A stretch of DNA of 64,000 bases from Athripsodes cinereus (taxonomy: Eukaryota; Arthropoda; Insecta; Trichoptera; Leptoceridae), in NCBI GenBank assembly GCA_947579605.1, contig OX388312.1:20111313-20175312 (forward strand), read 5' to 3'. A program made the position numbers and the translations under genes. Under the pieces are notes generated by a model, which was given only the letters and a program-made list of their open reading frames with translations, had not been told where the DNA came from and ran no database searches. Within the stretch, counting starts at the first letter, position 1. Every line of letters starts with the position of its first letter. Shown here piece after piece: positions 11,495 to 20,278 of this stretch.

Positions 11495-11775
11495 ATTTAT
11501 TTTAAGCGATGTTTTATATTTCTTATTTTATTCTGATCATTTTGATTTATAAAGTGATGAATGCTGATTTGATAAGTGCGTTATAATGACTGTGTTTATT
11601 TTGAAATGTTATATTTATTACGACTATTAGAGATAACCAAACAAAGATTTCGGTATCGGTATGGCAATCTGCCTGACTAATAATTTGTGATTTTTCCCGG
11701 GAAATGTTTGACTTTTTTCCCGGAAAACAGGAAATAAAAATTGAATGTATTTCCCGGGAATTCCCGAACCCTCTA

Positions 11776-11783
11776 GTTACAAC
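11776..11783. repeat. Right 8-bp target duplication of hAT-1
   Basis: GTTACAAC, identical to 8425-8432, immediately follows the AACCCTCTA terminus. Confidence 0.85.
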
Positions 11784-11980
11784 AAGATGAAACCTTTAAA
11801 TACATTTTATATTTCTTACATTAAACTCTGAGTACTTGACTCTAATTGTACAGAACATCTCTCCATATGAATTGGTAATATACGATTGTAAAATATGAAA
11901 CTGTTTTATTAGTTATAAGAAGTGCCTAATGAGAGAAATTGAGTGATGAGACCTTTCTGAGCTGAATGTTTACTAAACAC

Positions 11981-12029
11981 AGGTGGTCAACAAACAGCTT
12001 CACTTGTGGAATTTGCCACGATGGTATAG
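11981..12029 (+). repeat. Decayed 3' end of retroposon R
   Basis: The end CACTTGTGGAATTTGCCACG followed by ATGGTATAG matches the last ~50 bp of the complete R copy at 44788-45034, with several substitutions. Confidence 0.55.
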
Positions 12030-12290
12030 ATACAAATAATTTCAATAAAATAAAAATCATTCTGATATAGATACATGCGTATACGTTATTATCGGATCAC
12101 TTATATTGCGCTGTTTTTGTAATGAAATCACTTCAAGAGCACATTTACAATATTATTTGTCACTTTTATTTATTTTTATTACTTTTAAAATACAAATCAT
12201 GCAAACTATTTTTATTGTCACAAATTTCAGGTATTAGATTTAATAATATTTTCGATGTTTTTGGCATTCACTATGTGATAATTACGCGGC

Positions 12291-12379
12291 ATGATTAGAA
12301 AATGAGTTTAATTCACAATGTATTTAAATTATCACTTGATATTTATATACATTGTGAATTAAACTCATTTTCTAATCAT
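12291..12379. repeat. Perfect 33-bp inverted repeat (hairpin)
   Basis: Arms 12291-12323 and 12347-12379 are exact reverse complements (left arm begins ATGATTAGAAAATGAG, right arm ends CTCATTTTCTAATCAT) around a 23-nt spacer. No target duplication was seen. The absence of mismatches suggests recent formation or constraint; it could be a palindromic MITE or an inversion by template switching. Confidence 0.9.
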
Positions 12380-13059
12380 ATAAGATTTAATTTTATTAAA
12401 ATGTATCACTTAATTTTAAGAAACAAACACAAAAAACAAAACTATCAAATAAAAAACACTTAATTTTGGTCGGAAAATAAAAATAAAATAAAAACTTAAT
12501 TGATAAACTATTATATTTAATTAAAAAATTGGAGAAGTTATGGGTTCAGTCAGCTACAAGAGCGCCATCTACCCAAAACTCGAGAGCTTACAACTATATT
12601 AATACAAAAAAATGTAACTTATATGTAGGTAATTACTGTGTGATGATTGAAATGAAAATATGAAATTTATATGGGTGTGGTTGATGAAATGCATGCGCGA
12701 TATTAATAACATTATAGGTTGTATTGACTGAACTTGCTTGATATGTATTCGATAGAATAACCAACGTAAGCGTTGAAAGCTCTTATCTTTAAAGAGTATC
12801 CATATACCCATTTATATAATATATTATATAATAATGTAACATTGATGACAGAAGAGAGCACTCTGATGTTTGAAAACCAATTACACGATATATTCATTAG
12901 TTATATTTAGGTAAGTATGTTGGCTTTATTATGTACAATAACAAAATGACTGTATATATAAATACTCAAATACACTTTTTTAGTCGGATATGATATTTGA
13001 AAATATTTTGTACCGATCATGTAAGTTAATTAAGTTTTGGTATTCGATTAGTACTTACA

Positions 13060-14030
13060 AGCGTATGTAACCCGGCATCGCTCGGGTTTAATTAAATAGA
13101 AAACCTTGCAAATACATGGGTTAAAACAAAATCTTATTGAAAAAAAAATGGAGTAAGCACTTACGTGGATAAAAGAAGTAAAAAGTTCTTCCCAATGAGA
13201 AAACTTAATTTTTGATCCCTACATGCCCATATCTTAGTAACAATAAATAGGTAGGTACCTACATCATAAAAAGCATTGCAAATCTCTTCTTAATGAAAAA
13301 TCTTGAAGTTTGATACCTCACATGCCCATATTTAGGTAAAAAAATAGGTAGGTACCTACATCGAAAAAAGTGCTGAAAAATTCTTCCCAATGAAAAATCA
13401 TGAAGTTTGATACCTCACATGCCCATATTTAGGTAAAAAAAATAGGTAGGTACCTACATCGAAAAAAGTGCTGTAAAACTCTTCCCAATGAAAAATCATG
13501 AAGTTTGATACCTCACATGCCCATATTTAGGTAAAAAAAATAGGTAGGTACATTCATCGAAAAAAGTGCTGAAAAACTCTTTCCAATGAAAAATCATGAA
13601 GTTTGATACCTCACATGCCCATACTTAGGTAAAAAAAAATAGGTAGGTACCTTTATCGAAAAAAGTACTAAAAACCTCTTCCCATTGAAAAATCTTGAAG
13701 TTTGACACCTCAGATGTTCACATTTATGTAAAAAAATAATAAGTAGTACACCTACATGGAAAAAACAGTACTAACAACCTCGTCCCGATGAAAAAGCTTG
13801 AAGTTAAGAAATCTCACATATTGGTAGGTACCAACATGGAAAAAGTGCTAAAAACCTCTTCCAAATGAAAAATATGTGAGCTCGACACCCCGAAAGCTCA
13901 TATTTTATTTAGAAAAATAGGCGGGTACCTACGTGCAAAAACTACTAAAAACCTCATCTTAATGTAAAAACTCGAAGATTGTCATCCCAAATATCTATAA
14001 GAAAAAAAGGGTAAACATCCCATTTTGTGA
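13060..14030. repeat. Minisatellite, about nine ~97-bp units
   Basis: Units start near 13162, 13262, 13359, 13457, 13556, 13656, 13756, 13837 and 13933. Each contains a GAAAAAAGTGCTGAAAAACT-like part, CTTCCCAATGAAAAATC, TTGATACCTCACATGCCCAT and a GTAGGTACCTAC-like end. Units 2-4 are nearly identical, while the outer units are progressively more diverged. The array is preceded by a CCCGGCATCGCTCGGGTTT block (13072-13090) of the kind often seen at the edges of insect repetitive elements. Confidence 0.9.
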
Positions 14031-15333
14031 AAAAATTGTAGGCACATAAATGTTAAAATATTATAATTGTCCACATTCGAATTTGTATTTTTGGTTTGCA
14101 GTGCATAAATGGGTATTTGCTATGAAATTAAAAAAAGTCAAGAATAAATTGTCACCTAAGTATTTACTCTTTATTCCCAAAAAACCTTAAAAATGGATTA
14201 TCTGCATCCTTCAATATTTCAGAATATTTTGCTATCAAATATTTCATAATTTATGTAAAAAATATTAGGTGAAAATAAATAGGTTCCTACTCATTGAAAA
14301 TCATTTAACATTGTTTATGGATTTTATAGGTAAAACTCATGGACCTAAATAGAGTAATGGACAGACACTTTGGTAAACATTTTGTAGCTGCGCGGGGAGG
14401 GGAATGACGACCATTTTGTAAGAAATAAATTTTGTTCGGTGCGTCGCATTTGGGCTGCGTTCAGACAGTCACCGAGTGATCAGTCGACGACGCATATTTT
14501 GAAAGTACCTATACAATGCCAGTACGCATTCATAGTGTTCATGTACTGTATGTTACTATGTTTTCAAAATGTGTAACAAAATAAGAATTATAGTCTCAGA
14601 AAATATACTCGATTTCTGCGTAATTGTCATTTATAATTTCTGACGCTGATTCAGTGAATTCGTTTGGATAAATTTAGGATATAAACTTGTAACAAGTATT
14701 TGGGAAGTATACAAGCTCAGAAAGTTAGATAATGGAATAATTTAAAAAAAGTATAAAGCAATTAGTTATAAACTAATCAAGTAGTTATTACTTTAACTGT
14801 TAATTTTAAAGATACCTATTAAAATAATTTATTCCTTCGTTAGAGACAAAAATATTTTTATCATTTAAAAGAAACACAAAAGTACTTGAATGCTACTATA
14901 AAAAGGCGCCAGTCAAATAATAATAAAAATATTAATTATTTAAATATATTCATAATTTACGTCTTTTACACGTCGGCGAATTTAAGAAATTATAACAAAA
15001 AGTAAATCCAAAAAAAAAAATTTTTTTAAGTTATAAAAGCAATAAAAAAAATAATAAAAAGACGTAAAAAATAATGGCGCCATTACGATAACATTGGATC
15101 ATAAAACGCTCTAAGTTATTCACGATTATCCGGATTACATTCACCACTCACTGCAACTTCATGGTCGTTCAGGTCAAACGACGCCGAGTGACATTTATGC
15201 TCCCATGAACCAACCCTTGTATTTGTATGTTTAGTTGTTTTAAAAATGTTTCAAGTTTTTGCACATCAGTTGAATTTTTCATATCGGTTTTTGTTTTTAT
15301 ATCTAGAAGAATAGGAATCATCTTATGATTAAC
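14031..15333. other. AT-rich stretch, no gene seen
   Basis: A possible further decayed minisatellite unit lies around 14270-14345 (GTTCCTACTCATTGAAAATC). Otherwise nothing was recognised. Confidence 0.45.
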
Positions 15334-15870
15334 ATGGTGATGTGCGCTATAAATGGTTGTGGTTATAAATCCAATCCAACTTTCGCAGGAAACAGGATTG
15401 TCATATTTTCGGTAAGTTGTTTTGTATTGTAGTTTTTATCTTAATATATTGCGATTTTAAAGTCGTTTATATTATAATTCGTATACTTATAAATGATCAT
15501 AATAATGTTATAAACGTTCTATATAATTATCTGTCCTTATTCTCCTATATCTACACATGTAACTTGTTTTCCATTCTGTCATCTGACAATACAAAGAACC
15601 TACAATCTGATGTTTGGTTTGTTTACCCGTTAGAATGAAATGTTTCATGCATACAAATCTGATCAGGTTAATGATATTATCGCATGTTTATAAACAAAAT
15701 CATTTTTTGTAGTTTTCCAAAGGATCCAGAAAGGAGAAACTGGACATTATCCAATATTTGACACCAAGTAAACGTAGTGTTTTGTGTTCAAAAACATCTC
15801 GTTTTTCTGCAAGGTTGGAGAAAAACGTCATTCTTACGAAATATCCTGAGTTTCCCGCTCATTTGCAAGT
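15334..15870 (+). pseudogene. Frameshifted two-exon THAP-domain remnant
   Basis: Exon 1 (15334-15411) begins ATG and encodes MVMCAINGCGYKSNPTF then a short VIFS end, giving the C-x4-C start typical of the THAP zinc-coordinating DNA-binding module. It ends at a good donor (G|GTAAGT). A 301-bp intron ends TTTTTTGTAG at 15712. Exon 2 reads FPKDPERRNWTLSNI in one frame, the expected FP..P.R..W block, and SVLCSK in another, the expected second cysteine. The CSKH block appears only after allowing for an extra A in CAAAAACAT. At least two compensating frame breaks and an in-frame stop make this a pseudogene. It may derive from a host THAP gene or a P-element-type transposase; the sequence does not decide. 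Confidence 0.6.
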
Positions 15871-15879
15871 TCGTGTGTT

Positions 15880-17386
15880 TTATATTATTCATTTAGATAT
15901 TATATCCTTCAATTGTCATTCATTCTCTCCATATTGTGTGTATATGAAAACAAAGTTTAAAAATAAATAATGATTTTGAAATGAAATACTCAATTTTATT
16001 TACTCATCCTATTCCCTATTTCATCAAATATATGAAAACATTAAGTTATGTGGCATTGTAATTATTTTAAGAAGTAAATATAATGTTTTCTGATACTGAG
16101 TGAATAATTTCCATACATTGCCCATACAAATGTTAAATAAAGTATTTCCTACAAAATGGCCACCGTCGATTTCCCTTCCTCACTTTTTGGCTTCGCTGTC
16201 ATTCATACAAATTACTATAAACGTTCCATCCCCTACCTACATACATCCATGGTAAAACTATTATTATTCTACAGTATAGTTTTCTATGGTTTCATAATGT
16301 CTTCCATTATTAAAATAGGCCAATATGTCAAAAATATGCAATTTTTATTCACGTAATTCAAGAGCTTTTCTCATTAGCAAACACGATATTTTATTACGAA
16401 AATGAACCCTAAATATTTAGTTTCAGAATTGTTGTATTTATTGTTACATCCATTTTGATATTAATTCAATACAATGAAAAATGTTTGACTGTGAATATTG
16501 CTTTTTACTAAATCTTGCATTAATTTTACATACATTTTGTTGCTAATTTTGTGACATGGTCGCATTAAAATTAAAATATCTTTATCAATACGTAAGATAT
16601 TTAAAATGTTTTAAGCCTTAAACCTGCCCAGAAGATGAGACCTTGTATAGAGTGTATTATTTTACTTCGGTCTTTCCTAATTTCCGAGTCCATTAAGGAC
16701 ATAAGTACATACATACATACATACATACATACGAACGGACTCAAATATTTATGTGTGGATTATATTTAAAAAAAATTAATTATCAGCGTATCAGTTAATT
16801 CATAGAAATTAAAAAAATATCTACATCTTCCAATATCTTCAATTTCTGTGGATTGGTTTGTGGTCGAATTGATGATTATTGACAAACAACTTTTGATTAC
16901 AAATTTCCATCATAAAAATGATCGATTTGACTTAACATCAAAGTCATATTTTTATATAAATATACACTTGTATCCAACAGTACCTACGTAATAATAAAAA
17001 AGTTTTCCTCGGGCTGTTTAGTTTTCGTGATCGAAAGAAATAATGATTTTATCTATCAGACAAGGAGATAAGAAAGTAAAAACATTCATATATATTACTT
17101 TTAACAACCTATTGTTGTGAACACAAATTATACTATGAAAATATCCAACATGTTTACTACGGAATTAAAGACGATAACAAAAAAACATTCATTACTACAA
17201 GTAGGACATACATTCATTATTCTTTAAATATTATTAATCAATTTACATATTATACTTCTTTTTTATCGAGAAAAACTATAAATTTTACAAGTATATAACC
17301 TGATATTATTATCTTTTATCGGTACAGGATTGAGAAAACTTTTTCATTACACCAACTATCGACTTTTAAAATATTACAGAACCAAA
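15880..17386. other. AT-rich stretch, no gene seen
   Basis: Contains a (CATA)n microsatellite at about 16706-16732. Short open frames at 15758-15970 and 16156-16356 show no recognisable product beyond the THAP remnant. Confidence 0.5.
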
Positions 17387-17401
17387 ATCATTTCATTGTT
17401 G

Positions 17402-17586
17402 GGTACCAAAAAGGATCCTTGAGGGACATTCGGGAGAGAAAAGAAGAGTTGGCAGACCTAGGCTGAGATGGAAGAATGAGGTGACAGACTGGAAAACTGC
17501 AGCGGAAGACAGGAGGAGTTGGAGGCGAGGGCTGATGGAGGCCATGGCTCGATATGAGCTGTAGGGCCATCGAAGAAGAATAAAAT
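17402..17586 (+). mobile_element. Very short 5'-truncated LINE insertion
   Basis: Flanked by the perfect 15-bp duplication ATCATTTCATTGTTG (17387-17401 and 17587-17601). The 185-bp insert encodes a LINE C-terminus, RRVGRPRLRWKNEVTDWK, then DRRSWRRGLMEAMARYEL and a stop, and a GAAGAAGAATAAAAT tail. The GRPR.RW pattern is shared with other LINE ORF ends in this window, but the family differs from the others. Confidence 0.9.
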
Positions 17587-17642
17587 ATCATTTCATTGTT
17601 GCAAGATATTTGCGTTCACACTGTAGAAATTCATTTTAAACA

Positions 17643-17651
17643 ATTATGAAT
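17643..17651. repeat. Left target duplication of the nest host element
   Basis: ATTATGAAT, identical to 23408-23416 (9 bp; the first A is ambiguous, so 8 bp is possible). Confidence 0.8.
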
Positions 17652-18189
17652 GGGATCTAATTATTTGTTCGGCTATTAATCCATTCGTTCGGCAAGAAAA
17701 AATCAGCATTTAAGTCATTTGCACAGCAAACAAAGTTTTCATCGGCAATAAATAAAAAATAAGCGCAACACTTGTTTTACAAACAATCTTGGTTATATCG
17801 GCAAATTAACAAATTTTAACAGCTTAATAAATACTCGCGCAACAAAATAATAAATTGACCAGCAGAATTGTTATTTGAGCAGCAGAATTATTATTTGACC
17901 GGCAGACATAAACAATATTTTTCACACACCGATTTACCTTCGGATCCACATGAAGTTTTTGTGATTTCTTATCAAATTAATGATGACTACGAAAATAATA
18001 CCAGTTTCCGCTTTGCTTTATTAACGAAATATCTAAATGAAATGTCGAAAAACGCTAGTGACGTTCATTCAGATGCTACATATCATCATCATCATCATCA
18101 TCATCGCCCTCAACGCTCCTCTTGGGAGCACAGGGCAGAAACCAGCCTCCTCCACTCTGAAATCGTTGTCATAGGAACGGTGTATTGTG

Positions 18190-19690
18190 CGAGGTGACAA
18201 AAGGTGAGGTGCTCCATGCAATGAATAAAATGAAGAATAGCAAGTCACCGGGTGAAGATGGAATTGTCATCGAGGCAATCAAACATGGAGGAGAAACACT
18301 ACTCAATATGATAACATCACTATTAAATAAATGCCTAGACAGTGAAACAATCCCAATGGAATGGAATAACGCTACAATAATCCTCTTGCATAAGAAAGGA
18401 GATAACAGAAAACTAGAAAACTATAGACCTATCAGTTTGCTCTCACTTCTGTATAAATTATTTACACGTGTCATTAATAACAGACTTACTATGAAATTGG
18501 ATGGGTATCAACCAAGGGAACAGGCAGGCTTTCGCAAGGGATTCGGAACCAGCGATCACCTTCAGGCTCTAAAAAACGTAATCCAGAAACATAGCGAGTA
18601 TAACATACCACTGAGCCTCGCATTTGTGGATTTTGAGAAGGCCTTCGACTCCATTGAAACTTGGGCGGTTATGAGAGGTCTAAAAAACTGTAGGATTGAT
18701 CAAAGATATACGAATCTCCTTAAAAATATCTACAGCAGTGCTACCTCTACCATCCAACTCCATGAACCATCGAACAAAATCAATATCATGAGGGGAATTA
18801 GACAAGGAGATACCATTTCTCCAAAGCTATTCACATTGGCACTGGAGGATGTTTTCCGAAAGCTGGACTGGGACGATTGTGGCATTAATATCGACGGAGA
18901 AAGATTGTCAAACCTTAGATTTGCAGATGACATAGTGCTCTTTGCTAACACAGATATGGAGATTGCTCGAATGTTAGCTGACTTGAGAGATGAATGCGGT
19001 AAGGTAGGATTGAAAATGAATATGAGTAAGACAAAAATTATGTCTACCACAGGCCTAACCCAACCAATTACAATCGATGGTCAAAATATTGAAAGAGTAG
19101 AATCGTATGTCTATTTGGGTCACACTGTCAAACTGGGTAGGGATAATATGGAAGTTGAACTGGAAAGACGAAGAGCTTTAGGATGGGCTGCATTTGGCAA
19201 GCTTTCAAATGTCCTAAAATCCCCAAACATTCCCATTCACCTGAAAACGAAAACATTTGATGCATGTATACTTCCAGTGCTCACTTATGGGTTCGAAACA
19301 TCTGCTCTGACAAAAAGAATTATCAATAAACTTCAAGTTACACAAAGAGCAATGGAGAGGAGGATGTTAAATATCTCACTCAGGGACCGAAAAACAAATG
19401 TTTGGATACGGGAAAAGACCAGGGTGACAGATGTGGCTCAAAGAATTGCAGAACTAAAATGGAACTGGGCAGGTCATGTGGCACGTATGTCTGATAATAG
19501 ATGGACGAAGAAGGTGCTAGATTGGAGGCCTAGAACAGGACGCAGAAGCGTGGGCAGGCCTCAGACAAGATGGTCCGACGATATTAAGAGAGTGGCGGGC
19601 CTGCACTGGAAGAGAGTAGCGTCCAACAGAGATTTATGGAAGTCCAAGAGGGAGGCATTTGTTCAATACTGGACACAAGAAGAAGGCTGA
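18190..19690 (+). CDS. RTE-like reverse transcriptase, 5'-truncated but open
   Basis: About 499 codons from the insertion edge to TGA, uninterrupted. RT motifs in order: KNSKSPGEDGIVIEAIK, NYRPISLLSLLYKLFTR, REQAGFRKGFGTSDHLQ, LAFVDFEKAFDSIETW with the first catalytic Asp, MRGIRQGDTISPKLFTLALE, and the catalytic box FADD at 18920-18931 (about residue 244). A thumb-like and C-terminal region follows, with ELKWNWAGHVARMSDNRW, GRRSVGRPQTRWSDDIKR and an FVQYWTQEEG end. The endonuclease and the N-terminal part of the RT are missing, and no genuine start codon exists, so it cannot move by itself. Intact motifs suggest a fairly recent insertion. The RTE assignment is from motif style and short-repeat tail. 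Confidence 0.85.
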
Positions 19691-19706
19691 GGTAAGGTAA
19701 GGTAAG
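18190..19706 (+). mobile_element. LINE-A insertion within LINE-C
   Basis: Direct repeat GTATTGTG (18182-18189 and 19707-19714) brackets a 5'-truncated LINE with a (GGTAA)n tail after its stop. Removing it joins LINE-C exactly as in the intact 39-kb copy, confirming the boundaries. This is the youngest layer at this site: host element, then LINE-C, then LINE-A. Confidence 0.92.
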
Positions 19707-20266
19707 GTATTGTGAAAGAGGGACGCCCGGGCCTACGGAACCCCTGCGGACGGAAGAACAGTGCTCTTTTTGGCCAACTATCATTGGGCATTCTCAAAAC
19801 ATGTCCCAGCCAGGACCATCGTCTCTCTTGTATTACGGAGATTACAGGTCTCTGCTGGGTGCGCCGGCGCACATCATCATTTGTAACATGTTCATACCAT
19901 CTGACATCCAAAATCCTTCTAAGACACTTGTTTTCAAAGCTTAGTATCTTCCGTTCTTGAGCCTTGGTTAAGTGCATATAAAACCACATAAAAAGATGCT
20001 ACATACAAATATTTATTATTTGAACAAGATTAAAAATTTAGCTTTGACAAGTTTAATTAAAATTAGCTCACGGTTTGCTGCTCATTTATTTATTTTGCTG
20101 GACAAATTATCATTATGCCGGTCGTTTAAATTTAGAGTTTTACATTATCATATTATTTGCAATACAAATATAATATTCTTGCTGGGCATAAATAGCATAT
20201 CAACATGATATATTTGTCGGCAGAATACATTATTCTGCTGAACAAAACATCAATATTATGCTGATC

Positions 20267-20278
20267 GTTTAAATGATA
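20267..20278. repeat. Left 12-bp duplication of the LINE-X/LINE-Y insertion
   Basis: GTTTAAATGATA, identical to 23393-23404; the uninterrupted copy at 46661-46672 has it once. Confidence 0.9.

Larger units (their letters stand above)
8433..11775. mobile_element. hAT-like non-autonomous element (hAT-1) with nested LINEs
   Basis: The ends are inverted repeats (TAGAGGGTT at 8433, AACCCTCTA ending at 11775) flanked by the perfect 8-bp duplication GTTACAAC. The subterminal regions on both sides are rich in TTCCCGGGAA-type palindromes (8454-8521 and 11693-11766). An 8-bp duplication and a TA-G-G start are characteristic of the hAT superfamily. No transposase is present. After removing the two nested LINEs (8637-10391 and 10907-11494) roughly 1 kb of element remains. 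Superfamily assignment rests on duplication length and end sequence. Confidence 0.85.
11784..13050. other. AT-rich stretch, no gene seen
   Basis: Contains only an R 3'-end fragment (11981-12029) and the perfect inverted repeat at 12291-12379. Confidence 0.5.
18084..19974 (-). mobile_element. LINE-C insertion, itself interrupted
   Basis: Minus-strand LINE 3' end, bounded by CATAT (18079-18083 and 19975-19979) within the host element. Its 3' tail is (ATG)n on the minus strand, seen as (CAT)n at 18084-18105. The coding part (19974 down to about 19715) matches LINE-C at 39139-39898 almost base for base: HLTKAQERKILSFENKCLRR, VRWYEHVTNDDVRRRTQQ, WLGHVLRMPNDSWPKRALFF. It is split by the plus-strand LINE-A at 18190-19706. 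The 3' UTR lacks a ~48-bp segment present in the 39-kb copy. Confidence 0.9.

Noticed and set aside
13060..14030. Regular repeat array as a CRISPR
   Set aside because: Units of ~97 bp are repeats throughout, with no unique spacers; the DNA is eukaryotic and the divergence gradient fits a minisatellite.
17868..18197. 109-codon frame with a run of seven histidines
   Set aside because: The histidines are the (CAT)n tail of the minus-strand LINE-C insertion read in the wrong direction, and the rest belongs to a non-coding element.
19712..19960. Plus-strand frame, repeated at 39286-39534
   Set aside because: It is the antisense shadow of the LINE-C coding region; its conservation is due to the minus-strand ORF and the youth of the copies.
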